Positions 27,611 through 40,461 of a stretch of 64,000 nucleotides of DNA are shown piece after piece. The stretch lies in contig NZ_CP028908.1 in NCBI RefSeq assembly GCF_024181725.1, forward strand, positions 4,391,501-4,455,500, given 5' to 3'. Source of the stretch: Bradyrhizobium sp. WD16. Its GTDB lineage: Bacteria; Pseudomonadota; Alphaproteobacteria; Rhizobiales; Xanthobacteraceae. How positions within the stretch are numbered: the stretch's first letter is position 1; every line of letters starts with the position of its first letter. The position numbers and the translations under genes are program-made. The notes beneath the pieces are model-generated. The model was not told the origin of the DNA. It made no database searches and saw only the letters and a list, made by a program, of their open reading frames with translations.

Positions 27611-28072
27611 ATGTCGCTCAGGTCTCTGGGGTTGGCCCTGTCCACGGCCTTGATGCTCTCCGTTCCGGCCGGGTCGGGCTCTGCGGGGTCGGAGGACGAC
27701 GCCATCCGCGCCGTGTTGATGGCGGCCTTCGACAGGCCCGATCAGCGGCTGGTGGTCGAGCCGGTGGTCGTGGCCGGCGACCATGCCGTCGCCGACTGGA
27801 GCCAGGGGGCGACCGGGGGCCGCGCGCTGCTGCGGCGCGCCGTCCATGGCGCGATCGAAGGCGCGATCGACGGCTGGATCATCGTGCTGTGCAGCGGCGA
27901 GGAGATCAGATCGGCCGACGCCCTGGTGCGAACCGGGATCCCGCGGCCGGCCGCCGCGCAATTGGCGGCCGCGCTGGCCGAGGCCGAGCGTCATGTCGCT
28001 GCCGAGCGCCTCGCCCTGTTTTCCACCTTCGAGGGCACTGTGCCGGTCGAGGAGGGCGCCCACCACCGCTGA
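27611..28072 (+). CDS. Copper uptake system-associated protein-like
   Basis: 153 aa. A signal peptide spans about residues 1-25 and is followed by EDDAIRAVLMAAFDRPDQRLVVEPVVVAGDHAVADW-type sequence, which I recognise from proteins annotated as copper uptake system-associated in Bradyrhizobium relatives. The ATG at 27611 is preferred over 27608 because GGAGGGG (27601-27607) then has a workable spacing. It starts 10 bases after the receptor stop, so it is co-transcribed. The biochemical role is not established. Confidence 0.65.
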   Translation: MSLRSLGLALSTALMLSVPAGSGSAGSEDDAIRAVLMAAFDRPDQRLVVEPVVVAGDHAVADWSQGATGGRALLRRAVHGAIEGAIDGWIIVLCSGEEIRSADALVRTGIPRPAAAQLAAALAEAERHVAAERLALFSTFEGTVPVEEGAHHR

Positions 28073-28298
28073 ACTCGGCGGACGGAGCGGCCGCGGCGCC
28101 ACCCCCGGCCGATGCGACGCAGGCAGGATTGTGCATGTTGAGCCCCGCCGCCGCCCCGGCGACATTCGGAACGAGGCGGCGGCGCGATTGACACCGCCCG
28201 GCGGGCAGGCGGGGCGGGCTGGGGCGGCCGTCCGGCCGGTTCGGCGTGGCGCACGGGCCTCACCCGGTCAAAGGGCGCTATCCCATTGAAATAGATGG
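28073..28298. other. Intergenic region before the nuo promoter
   Basis: GC-rich sequence without a credible gene or clear terminator; short frames on both strands are Arg/Pro-rich artefacts. Confidence 0.5.
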
Positions 28299-28326
28299 TT
28301 GTCCCCAGCCGGACACGCGCTATAAG
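28299..28326 (+). promoter_or_regulatory. Candidate nuo operon promoter
   Basis: TTGTCC (28299-28304), a 16-base spacer, then TATAAG (28321-28326), a good housekeeping-type match. It would give a leader of about 105 bases before nuoA. Confidence 0.6.
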
Positions 28327-28439
28327 CCCTCAAGACACCTTGTCTTGCGCCCCCTGTTGCGCTGCGCTAATTCAGAACCGTTCCAAAGGTTTCGCGAATC
28401 TGCGGAACCAACCTCCTCCGCCGAAAATCGAGGTCGCCG

Positions 28440-28805
28440 ATGAACGGCATCTTGCAGAGCTATCTTCCGCTTGTCGTCTTCATCGGCGTGGCGGGAGTGA
28501 TCGGTCTGGCGCTTCTGGTGGCGCCCTTCCTGGTGGCCTATCAGCAGCCCGATCCGGAAAAGCTCTCCGCCTACGAATGCGGCTTCAACGCTTTCGACGA
28601 CGCGCGCATGAAGTTCGACGTGCGGTTCTACCTGGTCGCCATCCTCTTCATTATCTTCGATCTCGAGGTCGCCTTCCTGTTTCCCTGGGCGGTGGCCTTC
28701 GGCAAGCTCGGCGCAGCCGGCTTCTGGTCGATGATGGTTTTCCTCGGCGTCCTTACCGTCGGCTTCGCCTATGAATGGAAGAAAGGGGCGCTGGAATGGG
28801 ATTGA
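28440..28805 (+). CDS. nuoA: NADH-quinone oxidoreductase subunit A
   Basis: 121 aa, three transmembrane helices. Complex I membrane subunit at the junction with the peripheral arm. Conserved features are the loop [21 protein letters not shown] and [11 protein letters not shown]. The ATG follows GAGGTCGCCG. First gene of the nuo operon; nuoB starts inside its last codons. Confidence 0.97.
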   Translation: MNGILQSYLPLVVFIGVAGVIGLALLVAPFLVAYQQPDPEKLSAYECGFNAFDDARMKFDVRFYLVAILFIIFDLEVAFLFPWAVAFGKLGAAGFWSMMVFLGVLTVGFAYEWKKGALEWD

Positions 28806-29368
28806 TCCAGCCCGCAGTGGCGCCCGCCGCCACAGGAATTCTCGACCCGCGCACCGGCAAGCCGGTCGGCGCCGATGATCGCTTTTTCCTCGAGGTCAAC
28901 AACGAACTCGCGGACAAGGGCTTCTTCGTCACCGCGACCGACGAGCTGATCACCTGGGCGCGCACCGGCTCGCTGATGTGGATGACCTTCGGTCTCGCCT
29001 GCTGCGCCGTCGAGATGATGCAGATGTCGATGCCGCGCTACGATGCCGAGCGCTTCGGCTTCGCGCCGCGGGCTTCGCCGCGCCAGTCCGACGTGATGAT
29101 CGTCGCCGGCACCCTGACCAACAAGATGGCCCCGGCGCTGCGCAAGGTGTACGACCAGATGCCGGAGCCGCGCTACGTCATCTCGATGGGCTCCTGCGCC
29201 AACGGCGGCGGCTACTATCATTATTCCTATTCGGTGGTGCGCGGCTGCGATCGCGTCGTGCCCGTCGATATCTACGTGCCCGGTTGTCCGCCGACGGCGG
29301 AGGCGCTGCTCTACGGCGTCATGCTGCTGCAGAAGAAGATCCGGCGCACCGGCACCATCGAACGCTGA
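28796..29368 (+). CDS. nuoB: NADH-quinone oxidoreductase subunit B
   Basis: 190 aa. It carries the terminal [4Fe-4S] cluster N2 of complex I, which passes electrons to quinone. Ligand candidates are Cys69 and Cys70 (GLACCAVEM), Cys134 (GSCAN) and Cys164 (GCPPT). Start at 28796 ([10 protein letters not shown]) with AAGGGG upstream; it overlaps nuoA by ten bases. Confidence 0.97.
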   Translation: MGLIQPAVAPAATGILDPRTGKPVGADDRFFLEVNNELADKGFFVTATDELITWARTGSLMWMTFGLACCAVEMMQMSMPRYDAERFGFAPRASPRQSDVMIVAGTLTNKMAPALRKVYDQMPEPRYVISMGSCANGGGYYHYSYSVVRGCDRVVPVDIYVPGCPPTAEALLYGVMLLQKKIRRTGTIER

Positions 29369-29382
29369 AGGCTGGCAAAGGC

Positions 29383-30003
29383 ATGGACGACGCAAAGCTC
29401 GACGCCCTGGGTTTGACGATGGTCGAGGCGCTGCCCGGCGCCGCGCTGTCGCATCGCGTGGCCTTCAATCAGCTCGACGTCATCGTCGATCTGTCCCGGA
29501 TCGTCGAGGTGGTGCGCGTGCTGCGCGACGATCCGCGGTTGCGCTTCGTCAACATCGTCGATGTGACGGCGGTGGACTATCCGGGCCGCGAGAGCCGCTT
29601 CGACGTGGTCTATCACCTGCTGTCGCCGACGCTGAACGCGCGGGTGCGGCTGCGCGGCGAGGCCGGCGAGACGACCCAGGTGCCCTCGATCATCGAGGTG
29701 TTTCCCGGCGCCGACTGGTTCGAGCGCGAAACCTACGATCTGTACGGCGTGATCTTCACCGGTCACCCCGACATGCGGCGGCTGCTCACCGATTACGGGT
29801 TCGACGGCCATCCGCTGCGCAAGGATTTCCCGCTCACCGGCTTCGTCGAGGTCCGCTACGACGACGAGGAGAAGCGGGTGGTCTATGAGCCGGTCCGGCT
29901 CAACCAGGAATTCCGCAAGTTCGACTTCCTGTCGCCCTGGGAAGGCGCGGACTATCCGCTGCCCGGCGACGAGAAGGCGAGCACCGGAAAGGCAGGCAAT
30001 TGA
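29383..30003 (+). CDS. nuoC: NADH-quinone oxidoreductase subunit C
   Basis: 206 aa, the 30-kDa-type subunit. Signature [20 protein letters not shown], followed by [15 protein letters not shown]. It pairs with NuoD in the hydrogenase-like module and is not fused to nuoD here. The start at 29383 (MDDAKLDAL) has AAAGG upstream. The stop overlaps the nuoD start (TGATG). Confidence 0.96.
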   Translation: MDDAKLDALGLTMVEALPGAALSHRVAFNQLDVIVDLSRIVEVVRVLRDDPRLRFVNIVDVTAVDYPGRESRFDVVYHLLSPTLNARVRLRGEAGETTQVPSIIEVFPGADWFERETYDLYGVIFTGHPDMRRLLTDYGFDGHPLRKDFPLTGFVEVRYDDEEKRVVYEPVRLNQEFRKFDFLSPWEGADYPLPGDEKASTGKAGN

Positions 30004-31193
30004 TGGCTGAGGCGTCACTGCGCAATTTCACGATCAATTTCGGACCGCAGCATCCGGCGGCGCACGGCGTGCTGCGCCTCGTGCTGGAGCTCGATGGCGA
30101 GGTGGTGGAGCGGGTCGATCCGCACATCGGCCTGCTGCATCGCGGCACCGAGAAGCTGATCGAGCAGAAGACCTATCTGCAGGCGATTCCCTATTTCGAC
30201 CGGCTCGACTACGTCGCGCCGATGAACCAGGAGCATGCCTTCTGCCTCGCCGCCGAGAAGCTGCTCGGCATCACCGTGCCGCGGCGCGGCAGTCTGATCC
30301 GCGTGCTCTATTGCGAGATCGGCCGCATCCTCTCGCACCTCCTCAACGTCACCACCCAGGCGATGGACGTCGGCGCCCTGACGCCGCCGCTGTGGGGCTT
30401 CGAGGAACGCGAGAAGCTCATGGTGTTCTACGAGCGCGCCTCGGGCAGCCGGATGCATGCGGCCTATTTCCGCATCGGCGGCGTCCACCAGGACCTGCCG
30501 TCCAAGCTGATCGACGACATCTGGGACTGGTGCGATCCGTTCCTCAAGGTCGTCGACGACCTCGAGACCCTGCTGACCGACAATCGCATCTTCAAGCAGC
30601 GCAACGTCGATATCGGCGTGGTGACGCTGGAGCAGGCCTGGGCCTGGGGCTTCTCCGGGGTGATGGTGCGCGGCTCCGGCGCCGCCTGGGACCTGCGCAA
30701 GGCGCAGCCCTACGAGTGCTATGCCGAGATGGATTTCGACGTCCCGGTCGGCAAGAACGGCGACTGCTACGATCGCTACTGCATCCGCGTCGAGGAGATG
30801 CGCCAGTCGGTGCGCATCATGAAGCAGTGCATCGAGAAGCTGCGCGCGCCGGACGGGCAGGGGCCCGTCGCCGTCGAGGACAACAAGATCTTCCCGCCGC
30901 GCCGCGGCGAGATGAAGCGCTCGATGGAAGCGCTGATCCATCACTTCAAGCTCTATACCGAGGGCTTCCACGTGCCCGCCGGCGAGGTCTATGCCGCGGT
31001 CGAGGCGCCCAAGGGCGAGTTCGGCGTCTATCTCGTCGCCGACGGCGGCAACAAGCCCTACAAGTGCAAGATCCGGGCGCCGGGCTTCGCCCATCTGCAG
31101 GCGATGGATTTCATCTGCAAGGGCCACCTCCTGGCCGACGTCTCGGCCATTCTCGGCTCGCTCGACATCGTGTTCGGCGAGGTCGATCGGTGA
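30003..31193 (+). CDS. nuoD: NADH-quinone oxidoreductase subunit D
   Basis: 396 aa, the 49-kDa-type subunit forming the quinone pocket with NuoB. Conserved [15 protein letters not shown] (quinone-binding His), [12 protein letters not shown] and, near the end, [14 protein letters not shown]. The start overlaps the nuoC stop by one base. The stop overlaps the GTG of the extra gene that follows. Confidence 0.97.
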   Translation: MAEASLRNFTINFGPQHPAAHGVLRLVLELDGEVVERVDPHIGLLHRGTEKLIEQKTYLQAIPYFDRLDYVAPMNQEHAFCLAAEKLLGITVPRRGSLIRVLYCEIGRILSHLLNVTTQAMDVGALTPPLWGFEEREKLMVFYERASGSRMHAAYFRIGGVHQDLPSKLIDDIWDWCDPFLKVVDDLETLLTDNRIFKQRNVDIGVVTLEQAWAWGFSGVMVRGSGAAWDLRKAQPYECYAEMDFDVPVGKNGDCYDRYCIRVEEMRQSVRIMKQCIEKLRAPDGQGPVAVEDNKIFPPRRGEMKRSMEALIHHFKLYTEGFHVPAGEVYAAVEAPKGEFGVYLVADGGNKPYKCKIRAPGFAHLQAMDFICKGHLLADVSAILGSLDIVFGEVDR

Positions 31194-31813
31194 TCGTGCA
31201 GGCTCCCATCCGGTTCGACCGGGCGACGGGCGTCCTCGAGGGGACGAACGCATGGGAGCGGCTTGCGGCAATGTCCCTGGTGGCCGGCACCAAGATGTCG
31301 GCGCCGTTCTCGTATCGCGGCGACAACGTCTGCGCCAATTTCCAGCGCAAGGCGCTGCCGGCGCGTGACATCGCGGTCAAGCTCAACGCGGTCAAGCTCA
31401 ACGACGACGCGATCTTCGCCTTTCCCTATGGCGACGGCTACTGGAGCAAGCTGCTCTATCGCGGCTTCCGCTACGAGGACGAGCTCGAGATCCTGTTCGA
31501 GGACTGCCGCGACATCGACTACGCGCTGGTCGATGGCGGCGCCAATTACGGCTACTGGTCGGTGCTGTTGTGCGAGGACCACGGCTCCGATCGCAGCCAC
31601 AGCGTGTCGCGCTACATCCTCGAACAGACCCCGATGCAGCTGATCCTGCTCGATCGCGCCGTCCGCCGCTTCGAGCCCGTCACCGACCTGTCGGTGCTCG
31701 ACCGCGTCAAGGTCGCGACCAATGTCGGCTACAACGTGTTCGCCACCGCGAGCGCGTTCTGGCAGGACCGTTTCGCCAACCTGAACGAGCGCGTCTCGCG
31801 CCGCGTTCATTAA
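31190..31813 (+). CDS. FkbM-like methyltransferase fragment or divergent protein inside nuo
   Basis: 207 aa from GTG 31190, overlapping the nuoD stop (GTGA). Residues about 75-125 ([20 protein letters not shown], then [17 protein letters not shown]) match the N-terminal part and SAM-binding motif I of FkbM-type methyltransferases. After that motif the sequence does not follow the family, and the protein ends about 80 residues later, too short for a complete methyltransferase fold. It is translationally coupled and in the operon, so probably made; function unknown. Confidence 0.65.
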   Translation: MIVQAPIRFDRATGVLEGTNAWERLAAMSLVAGTKMSAPFSYRGDNVCANFQRKALPARDIAVKLNAVKLNDDAIFAFPYGDGYWSKLLYRGFRYEDELEILFEDCRDIDYALVDGGANYGYWSVLLCEDHGSDRSHSVSRYILEQTPMQLILLDRAVRRFEPVTDLSVLDRVKVATNVGYNVFATASAFWQDRFANLNERVSRRVH

Positions 31814-31835
31814 CGAGATCGCCAAAGAGACCGTC

Positions 31836-32476
31836 ATGTCCGTCCGCCGCCTCGCCCCCAAGGAGCTGCAGCCCGCCAGCTTCGAATTCACGCCGGAAAA
31901 TCTCGCCTGGGCCAGGGCGCAGATCGCGAAATATCCGGCGGGCCGCCAGGCATCGGCGGTGATCCCGATCCTGTGGAAGGTGCAGGAGCAGCATGACGGC
32001 TGGGTGTCGGAGCCGGCGATCCGTGCCGTCGCCGACCTGCTCGACATGCCCTATATCCGTGTCCTCGAGGTCGCGACCTTCTACACCATGTTCCAGCTCC
32101 AGCCGGTGGGCAAGAAGGCCCATGTCCAGGTCTGCGGCACCACGCCCTGCAAGCTGCGCGGCGCCGACGAGCTGAAGAAGGTCTGCGAGCACCGCATCCA
32201 TCACGAGCCCTTCCACCTGTCCGCCGACGGCGATTTCAGCTGGGAGGAGGTCGAGTGCCTCGGCGCCTGCGTGAATGCGCCGATGGTCCAGATCTGGAAG
32301 GACACCTACGAGGACCTCACCCCCGAGAGCCTGAACAAGGTGCTCGACGGCTTCGCCGCCGGCAAGCCGCCGCAGCCGGGGCCGCAGAACGGCCGCCAGT
32401 TCTCCGCGCCCCAGGGCGGGCCGACCACGTTGAAGGACGTCGCCGGAAAGGCCGTCCCTGTGAAGGACAAAGCGTG

Positions 32477-32477
<1 letters not shown>
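31836..32477 (+). CDS. nuoE: NADH-quinone oxidoreductase subunit E
   Basis: 213 aa, the 24-kDa-type subunit with a thioredoxin-like fold. The [2Fe-2S] cluster N1a ligands are in [11 protein letters not shown] and [11 protein letters not shown] (C-x4-C ... C-x3-C). The C-terminal 35 residues (GKPPQPGPQ onward) form a Pro/Gly-rich tail beyond the core. The stop overlaps the nuoF start (TGATG). Confidence 0.97.
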
Positions 32478-33799
<1,322 letters not shown>

Positions 33800-33805
33800 A
33801 CTGCA

Positions 33806-35881
33806 ATGACGAAGCTGCTCATCGACGGCAAGGAAGTCGACGTTCCCGCGGAATACACGCTGCTGCAGGCCTGCGAGGCCGCCGGCGCCGAGATCCCGCG
33901 CTTCTGCTACCACGAACGGCTGTCCATCGCCGGCAACTGCCGCATGTGCCTCGTCGAGGTGAAGGGCTCGCCCAAGCCGGTGGCGAGCTGCGCCTGGGGC
34001 GTGCGCGACTGCCGGCCGGGTCCCAACGGCGAACTGCCGTCGGTCTCGACCCGCTCGCCGATGGTCAAGAAGGCGCGCGAAGGCGTGATGGAATTCCTGC
34101 TGATCAACCATCCGCTCGACTGCCCGATCTGCGACCAGGGCGGCGAATGCGATTTGCAGGACCAGGCCATGGGCTATGGCGTCGACACCAGCCGCTTCGC
34201 CGAGAACAAGCGCGCCGTCGAGGACAAGTATCTCGGCGCGCTGGTCAAGACCTCGATGACCCGCTGCATCCAGTGCACCCGCTGCGTGCGGTTCTCGACC
34301 GAAGTCTGCGGCGTGCCGGAAATGGGCGCCACCGGCCGCGGCGAGGACGTGGAGATCACCACCTATCTCGAAAGCGCCCTGAGCTCGGAGCTGCAGGGCA
34401 ACCTCGTCGACATCTGCCCGGTGGGCGCCCTGACCTCCAAGCCCTACGCCTTCGCGGCGCGGCCGTGGGAGCTCGGCAAGACCCAGTCGATCGACGTCAT
34501 GGACGGCCTCGGCTCGGCGATCCGGGTCGATACCCGCGGCCGCGAGGTGATGCGCGTGCTGCCGCGCGTCAACGAGGCGATCAACGAGGAATGGATTTCC
34601 GACAAGACGCGGCACATCGTCGACGGGTTGCGCACCCAGCGTCTCGACCGGCCCTATGTCCGTGAGGGCGGCAAGCTGCGGCCGGCGTCCTGGCAGGAGG
34701 CCTTCGCCGTCGTCGCCTTGAAGCTGCAGCACGCCGAGGCGAAGCGCATCGGCGCCGTCGCCGGCGATCTCGCCGCGGTCGAGGAGATGTTCGCGCTCAA
34801 GGATCTCCTGGCGCAGCTCGGCTCGGGCAATCTCGCCGTGCAGGGCGGGGCGGCGTTCGATCCCGCGCTCGGCCGCGCCTCCTACATCTTCAATCCGACC
34901 ATCGCCGGCCTCGAGCAGGCCGATGCCCTGCTGATCGTCGGCTCGAATCCGCGCAAGGAGGCGGCGGTCCTCAACGCCCGCATCCGCAAGCGCTGGCGCA
35001 CCGGCAAGCTCAAGATCGGCGTCATCGGCGAGAAGGCCGACCTGACCTACGCCTACGAGCATCTCGGCGCCGGCACCGACACCCTGGCCGAACTCGCTGC
35101 CGGCCGTCATTCCTTCGCCGACGTGCTCAAGGGCGCGCAGAACCCGATCGTGCTGGTCGGCGCCGGCGTGACCGCGCGCCCGGACGGTGCCGCGGTGCTG
35201 GCCCAGGCGGCGAAGCTCGCGGCCAAGATCGGCGCGGTCAAGGACGGCTGGAACGGATTTGCCGTGCTGCACGCCGCCGCCTCGACGGTGGGGGCGCTCG
35301 ACATCGGCTTCGCGCCGGGGAAGGGCGGCCTCGGCCTGGCGCAGATGACGACCCCCGGCTCGCTCGACGTGCTGTTCGCGCTCGGCGCCGACGAGATCAA
35401 GATCCCGGACGGCACCTTCGTCGTCTACATCGGCACCCATGGCGATCGCGGCGCCCATCGCGCCGACGTCATCCTGCCGGGCGCGGCCTATACCGAGAAG
35501 ACCGGCATCTTCGTCAACACCGAGGGGCGGGTGCAGGTCGCCAGTCGCGCCGCTTTCCCGCCGGGCGAGGCGCGCGAGGACTGGGCGATCCTGCGGGCGC
35601 TGTCGGAGGTGGTCGGCAGGCGGCTCGCCTACGACTCGCTCGCGGCGCTGCGCCAGGCGATCGTCAAGGCGGTGCCGCATCTCGGCCGCGTCGACCAGAT
35701 CGCCCCCGCGGACGCCGCGGCGGTGACGACGCTGGCGGCGCGCGGCGGCGCGATCGACAAGGCGCCGTTCAAGCCGGCCCTCGAGGATTTCTACCTCACC
35801 AACCCCATCGCGCGGGCCTCTGCGACGATGGCCGAATGTTCACGCCTCGCGGCCGGCCGCGTCCTGACCGCAGCGGAGTAA
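33806..35881 (+). CDS. nuoG: NADH-quinone oxidoreductase subunit G
   Basis: 691 aa, the 75-kDa-type subunit. The N-terminal [2Fe-2S] ligands are in [20 protein letters not shown]. Then come the His/Cys cluster [15 protein letters not shown], the [4Fe-4S] motif [10 protein letters not shown], and a molybdopterin-oxidoreductase-like C-terminal domain. It is seven bases after nuoF. Confidence 0.97.
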   Translation: MTKLLIDGKEVDVPAEYTLLQACEAAGAEIPRFCYHERLSIAGNCRMCLVEVKGSPKPVASCAWGVRDCRPGPNGELPSVSTRSPMVKKAREGVMEFLLINHPLDCPICDQGGECDLQDQAMGYGVDTSRFAENKRAVEDKYLGALVKTSMTRCIQCTRCVRFSTEVCGVPEMGATGRGEDVEITTYLESALSSELQGNLVDICPVGALTSKPYAFAARPWELGKTQSIDVMDGLGSAIRVDTRGREVMRVLPRVNEAINEEWISDKTRHIVDGLRTQRLDRPYVREGGKLRPASWQEAFAVVALKLQHAEAKRIGAVAGDLAAVEEMFALKDLLAQLGSGNLAVQGGAAFDPALGRASYIFNPTIAGLEQADALLIVGSNPRKEAAVLNARIRKRWRTGKLKIGVIGEKADLTYAYEHLGAGTDTLAELAAGRHSFADVLKGAQNPIVLVGAGVTARPDGAAVLAQAAKLAAKIGAVKDGWNGFAVLHAAASTVGALDIGFAPGKGGLGLAQMTTPGSLDVLFALGADEIKIPDGTFVVYIGTHGDRGAHRADVILPGAAYTEKTGIFVNTEGRVQVASRAAFPPGEAREDWAILRALSEVVGRRLAYDSLAALRQAIVKAVPHLGRVDQIAPADAAAVTTLAARGGAIDKAPFKPALEDFYLTNPIARASATMAECSRLAAGRVLTAAE

Positions 35882-35885
35882 GTCG

Positions 35886-36917
35886 ATGACCTTCGCAGAG
35901 TTCTGGACCAGCTATCTCTGGCCGCTCATCATCATGGTGGCGCAGAGCCTGCTGCTCCTCGTGATCCTCCTGGTCGGGATCGCCTACATCCTGCTCGCCG
36001 ACCGCAAGATCTGGGCGGCGGTGCAGATCCGCCGCGGTCCCAACGTGGTCGGGCCCTGGGGCCTGTTCCAGTCCTTCGCCGACCTTCTGAAGTTCGTGCT
36101 CAAGGAGCCGGTGATCCCGGCGGGGTCGAACAAGGGCGTCTTCCTCCTGGCGCCGCTGGTGTCCTGCATCCTGGCGCTCGCCGCCTGGGCGGTGATCCCG
36201 GTCAATCTCGGCTGGGTCATTGCCGACATCAATGTCGGCGTGCTCTACATCTTCGCGATCTCGTCGCTCTCGATCTACGGCATCATCATGGCCGGCTGGG
36301 CGTCGAACTCGAAATACCCGTTCCTGGCGGCGCTGCGCTCGGCGGCGCAGATGGTGTCCTACGAGGTCTCGATCGGCTTCGTCATCGTCAGCGTTCTGCT
36401 CTGCGTCGGCTCGCTCAACCTCACGGCCATCGTCGAGGCCCAGAACACCCGCTTCGGCCTGTTCGGCTGGTACTGGCTGCCGCTGCTGCCGCTGTTCGTG
36501 ATCTTCTACGTCTCGGCGCTGGCGGAGACCAACCGTCCGCCGTTCGACCTCGTCGAGGCGGAATCGGAGCTCGTCGCCGGCTTCATGGTGGAATACGGCT
36601 CGACGCCGTACATGATGTTCATGCTCGGCGAGTACGTTGCCATCGCCACCATGTGCGCCATGGGAGCGATCCTGTTCATGGGCGGCTGGCTGCCGCCATT
36701 CCCGATCGCGCCCTTCACCTGGGTGCCGGGCGTGATCTGGTTCGTGCTCAAACTACTGTTCATGTTCTTCCTGTTCGCGATGGCCAAGGCCATCGTCCCG
36801 CGCTATCGCTACGATCAGCTGATGCGCCTGGGCTGGAAGGTCTTCCTGCCGATCTCGCTGGCGATGGTGGTCGTGGTTGCCGCCGTCCTGCAGTTCGGCG
36901 GACTTGCGCCGAAGTGA
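35886..36917 (+). CDS. nuoH: NADH-quinone oxidoreductase subunit H
   Basis: 343 aa membrane subunit that forms the quinone entry channel. Conserved [20 protein letters not shown], then [20 protein letters not shown], with eight or so transmembrane helices. It starts four bases after the nuoG stop. Confidence 0.97.
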   Translation: MTFAEFWTSYLWPLIIMVAQSLLLLVILLVGIAYILLADRKIWAAVQIRRGPNVVGPWGLFQSFADLLKFVLKEPVIPAGSNKGVFLLAPLVSCILALAAWAVIPVNLGWVIADINVGVLYIFAISSLSIYGIIMAGWASNSKYPFLAALRSAAQMVSYEVSIGFVIVSVLLCVGSLNLTAIVEAQNTRFGLFGWYWLPLLPLFVIFYVSALAETNRPPFDLVEAESELVAGFMVEYGSTPYMMFMLGEYVAIATMCAMGAILFMGGWLPPFPIAPFTWVPGVIWFVLKLLFMFFLFAMAKAIVPRYRYDQLMRLGWKVFLPISLAMVVVVAAVLQFGGLAPK

Positions 36918-36924
36918 GGCCGTC

Positions 36925-37413
36925 ATGAGTGTCGCCACTGCCGCCCGTTCGCTGCTGCTCAAAGAGTTCGCCTCGGCGTTCGTTCTCGCCATGCGCTATT
37001 TCTTCAAGCCGAAGCCGACGCTGAACTACCCCTTCGAGAAGGGGCCGATCTCGCCGCGCTTCCGCGGCGAGCATGCGCTGCGCCGCTATCCCAACGGCGA
37101 GGAACGCTGCATCGCCTGCAAGCTCTGCGAGGCGATCTGCCCCGCCCAGGCCATCACCATCGAGGCCGGCCCGCGTCGCAACGACGGCACCCGCCGCACC
37201 GTGCGCTACGACATCGACATGGTGAAGTGCATCTATTGCGGGATGTGCCAGGAGGCCTGCCCGGTCGACGCCATCGTCGAGGGGCCGAATTTCGAGTTCG
37301 CGACCGAGACGCGCGAGGAGCTCTATTATGACAAGGCCAAGCTGCTCGCCAACGGCGACCGCTGGGAGCGCGAGATCGCGAAGAACATCGCGCTCGACGC
37401 GCCGTACCGCTGA
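36925..37413 (+). CDS. nuoI: NADH-quinone oxidoreductase subunit I
   Basis: 162 aa with two [4Fe-4S] clusters (N6a, N6b) bound by [12 protein letters not shown] and [12 protein letters not shown]. The amphipathic N-terminus anchors it to the membrane arm. ATG 36925 lies seven bases after nuoH and gives the usual length. Confidence 0.97.
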   Translation: MSVATAARSLLLKEFASAFVLAMRYFFKPKPTLNYPFEKGPISPRFRGEHALRRYPNGEERCIACKLCEAICPAQAITIEAGPRRNDGTRRTVRYDIDMVKCIYCGMCQEACPVDAIVEGPNFEFATETREELYYDKAKLLANGDRWEREIAKNIALDAPYR

Positions 37414-37422
37414 GGTGAGGGC

Positions 37423-38061
37423 ATGATCCTTCCGGCGCTGTTCTTCTATCTCTTCGCGGGCATCTGCGTCGCTTCCGCGGTGATGGTGATTGCCTCGCGC
37501 AATCCCGTGCACTCGGTGCTGTTCCTGATCCTCGCCTTCGTCAATGCCTCGGGGCTGTTCATGCTGATGGGCGCCGAGTTCCTCGCCATGATCCTGGTGG
37601 TGGTCTATGTCGGCGCGGTGGCGGTGCTGTTCCTGTTCGTCATCATGATGCTGGACGTCGACTTCACCGAACTGCGGCAGGGCTTCCTGGAGTATCTGCC
37701 GGTCGGCCTGCTGATCGGCGCGATCTTCCTCGCCGAGCTGCTGCTGGTCGCCGGCGGCTGGGCGATCAGCCCGGCGCTGACCAGGAGCATCGCGGCGCCG
37801 ATCCCGCACAACGTGACCAACGCCGAGGCGCTCGGGCTCGTGCTCTACACCCGCTATCTGGCGTATTTCCAGCTCGCGGGCGCGGTGCTGCTGGTCGCCA
37901 TGATCGGCGCCATCGTGCTGACGCTGCGCCACAAGGCGAACGTCAAGCGCCAGAGCATTCCGGTGCAGAACGCGCGCGGCAAGGCCACCGCCATGGCGGT
38001 GCGCAAGGTGCCGAGCGGGCAGGGGCTGCAGGACAAGGACGCGCAGGAGTGGGTGCGATGA
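37423..38061 (+). CDS. nuoJ: NADH-quinone oxidoreductase subunit J
   Basis: 212 aa, five transmembrane helices ([20 protein letters not shown], then [18 protein letters not shown]). A basic hydrophilic tail follows residue 175. The stop overlaps the nuoK start (ATGA). Confidence 0.96.
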   Translation: MILPALFFYLFAGICVASAVMVIASRNPVHSVLFLILAFVNASGLFMLMGAEFLAMILVVVYVGAVAVLFLFVIMMLDVDFTELRQGFLEYLPVGLLIGAIFLAELLLVAGGWAISPALTRSIAAPIPHNVTNAEALGLVLYTRYLAYFQLAGAVLLVAMIGAIVLTLRHKANVKRQSIPVQNARGKATAMAVRKVPSGQGLQDKDAQEWVR

Positions 38062-38366
38062 CCATCGGGCTCGGACATTACCTCTCGGTCGGCGCGATCC
38101 TGTTCACGCTCGGGATTCTCGGCATTTTCCTCAACCGCAAGAACGTCATCGTCATCCTGATGTCGATCGAGCTGATCCTGCTCGCCGTCAACGTCAACCT
38201 CGTGGCGTTCTCGACCTTCCTCAACGACATCGTCGGCCAGGTGTTCGCGCTGCTGGTGCTGACGGTGGCGGCGGCGGAGGCGGCGATCGGACTTGCCGTA
38301 CTGGTGGTGTTCTACCGCAACCGCGGTTCGATCGCGGTCGAAGACATCAATCTGATGAAGGGCTGA
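38058..38366 (+). CDS. nuoK: NADH-quinone oxidoreductase subunit K
   Basis: 102 aa, the standard length, three transmembrane helices. Conserved glutamates lie in [14 protein letters not shown] and [10 protein letters not shown], part of the proton path. ATG 38058 overlaps the nuoJ stop. Confidence 0.97.
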   Translation: MTIGLGHYLSVGAILFTLGILGIFLNRKNVIVILMSIELILLAVNVNLVAFSTFLNDIVGQVFALLVLTVAAAEAAIGLAVLVVFYRNRGSIAVEDINLMKG

Positions 38367-38373
38367 CGGCGAC

Positions 38374-40461
38374 ATGATCCAGGCGATTGTTTTCCTGCCC
38401 CTGCTGGGCGCCGTCCTCGCCGGCCTGATCGCACTTGCCGGCGCGCACGCCCGCAACCCGAGCGGCGACGAGATGGAGCATGGCCACGGCCATGCCGCGC
38501 CGGTCGGCGCCGACGTCGCGGCGATCCACAACACCCACGCCGGGTCCGCCGCGCACGGCGATGCCCACGGCCACGACGACCACGCGGTCGAGCCGGCGGC
38601 GGCGGGCTCCCGCGCCGCCGAACTGATCACCACGGCGCTGCTGCTGGCGTCGGCGGCGCTGTCATGGGTGATGTTCGTCGATGTCGGTTTCCTGCATCAC
38701 GACGTCCGCGCCCTGCTGCTGCCCTGGATCGTGTCGGGCGACCTCAACGTCGCCTGGTCGCTGCGGGTCGACACCCTGACGGCGGTCATGCTGGTGGTCG
38801 TGACGACGGTGTCCTCGCTCGTCCACCTCTATTCCATCGGCTACATGCACGAGGACCCGCACCGGCCGCGCTTCATGGCCTATCTGTCGCTGTTCACCTT
38901 CGCCATGCTGATGCTGGTGACTGCCGACAATCTGGTGCAGCTGTACTTCGGCTGGGAGGGCGTCGGTCTCGCCAGCTATCTCTTGATCGGCTTCTGGTAC
39001 CAGCGTCCCTCGGCCAACGCCGCTGCGATCAAGGCCTTCGTCGTCAACCGCGTCGGCGACTTCGGCTTCGGGCTCGGCATCTTCGCGATCTTCGCGCTGG
39101 TCGGCTCGACCGATTTCGAGACCATCTTCGCCGCCGCGCCCGGGCTCAGCGGCAAGACCATTCCGATGTTCGGCTGGAACGTCGACGCCCTGACCCTGAC
39201 CTGTCTGCTGCTGTTCATGGGCGCCATGGGCAAGTCGGCGCAGTTCCTGCTGCACACCTGGTTGCCGGACGCCATGGAAGGCCCGACCCCGGTTTCGGCA
39301 TTGATCCACGCCGCGACCATGGTGACCGCCGGCGTCTTCATGGTGGCACGCCTGTCGCCGCTGTTCGAACTGGCGCCGACCGCCCAGGCCTTCGTGATGT
39401 TCATCGGCGCGACCACGGCGTTCTTCGCCGCCACCATCGGCCTCGTGCAGAACGACATCAAGCGCATCGTCGCCTATTCGACCTGCTCGCAGCTCGGCTA
39501 CATGTTCGTGGCCATGGGGGCAGGGGCCTATTCGGTCGGCATCTTCCACCTCTTCACCCACGCCTTCTTCAAGGCGCTGTTGTTCCTCGGTGCCGGCTCG
39601 GTGATCCATGCCATGCACCACGAGCAGGACATCCGGATGATGGGCGGGCTGTGGCGGAAGATTCCCTTCACCTTCTTCGTGATGTGCATCGGCACCCTGG
39701 CGCTGACCGGCTTCCCGCTGTTCGCCGGCTACTTCTCCAAGGACGCGATCATCGAGTCGGCCTACGCCGCGCATAATCCGTTCGCGCTCTATGCCTTCAT
39801 CCTGACGGTGGTCGCCGCCGGCCTGACCTCGTTCTATTCGTGGCGCCTGGTGTTCAAGACCTTCTTCGGCCAGCCCCATGACGAGCACCACCACGAGGCC
39901 GCCCATGAGAGCCCGCTGGTGATGCTGGTGCCGCTCGGCGTGCTCGCCGCCGGCTCGATCCTCGCCGGCCTGCCGTTCAAGGAGCTGTTCGCCGGTCACG
40001 GCATCGAGGAATTCTTCCGCGAGTCGCTGAAGATGAATCCGGAGATCATCGACCACATGCACCACATCCCGGAATGGGCGACCTACCTGCCCACCGTGAT
40101 GATGGTCGGCGGCCTCCTGGTGGCGGTCCAGTTCTACCTGCGGTCGCCGTATCTGCCGGTCGAACTCGCCGAGCAGCATCAGGGCCTGTATCGCTTCCTG
40201 CTCAACAAGTGGTACTTCGACGAACTCTACGAAGTGATCTTCGTCCGTTCGGCGAAGTGGCTCGGCCGCTTCCTGTGGAAGAAGGGCGACGGCTTCCTGA
40301 TCGACGGCTTCGGTCCGGACGGCGTCTCGGCGCGGGTGCTCGACGTCACCCGTGGCGCGGTGCGGCTGCAGAGCGGCTATCTCTATCACTATGCCTTCGC
40401 GATGCTGATCGGCGTCGCCGGGCTCGTCACCTGGTTCATCTTCGGTCTCGGGGGCCACTAA
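38374..40461 (+). CDS. nuoL: NADH-quinone oxidoreductase subunit L
   Basis: 695 aa antiporter-like proton-pumping subunit with the long lateral helix. The core [36 protein letters not shown] and [15 protein letters not shown] are present. Oddity: between the first and second membrane helices (about residues 25-72) there is a hydrophilic insertion with ten histidines and several acidic residues. Confidence 0.97.
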   Translation: MIQAIVFLPLLGAVLAGLIALAGAHARNPSGDEMEHGHGHAAPVGADVAAIHNTHAGSAAHGDAHGHDDHAVEPAAAGSRAAELITTALLLASAALSWVMFVDVGFLHHDVRALLLPWIVSGDLNVAWSLRVDTLTAVMLVVVTTVSSLVHLYSIGYMHEDPHRPRFMAYLSLFTFAMLMLVTADNLVQLYFGWEGVGLASYLLIGFWYQRPSANAAAIKAFVVNRVGDFGFGLGIFAIFALVGSTDFETIFAAAPGLSGKTIPMFGWNVDALTLTCLLLFMGAMGKSAQFLLHTWLPDAMEGPTPVSALIHAATMVTAGVFMVARLSPLFELAPTAQAFVMFIGATTAFFAATIGLVQNDIKRIVAYSTCSQLGYMFVAMGAGAYSVGIFHLFTHAFFKALLFLGAGSVIHAMHHEQDIRMMGGLWRKIPFTFFVMCIGTLALTGFPLFAGYFSKDAIIESAYAAHNPFALYAFILTVVAAGLTSFYSWRLVFKTFFGQPHDEHHHEAAHESPLVMLVPLGVLAAGSILAGLPFKELFAGHGIEEFFRESLKMNPEIIDHMHHIPEWATYLPTVMMVGGLLVAVQFYLRSPYLPVELAEQHQGLYRFLLNKWYFDELYEVIFVRSAKWLGRFLWKKGDGFLIDGFGPDGVSARVLDVTRGAVRLQSGYLYHYAFAMLIGVAGLVTWFIFGLGGH

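Noticed and set aside
24964-27705. Minus-strand open frame of about 900 codons opposite the TonB receptor
   Set aside because: Antisense shadow; the plus strand has a signal peptide, plug and barrel signatures and good ribosome sites.
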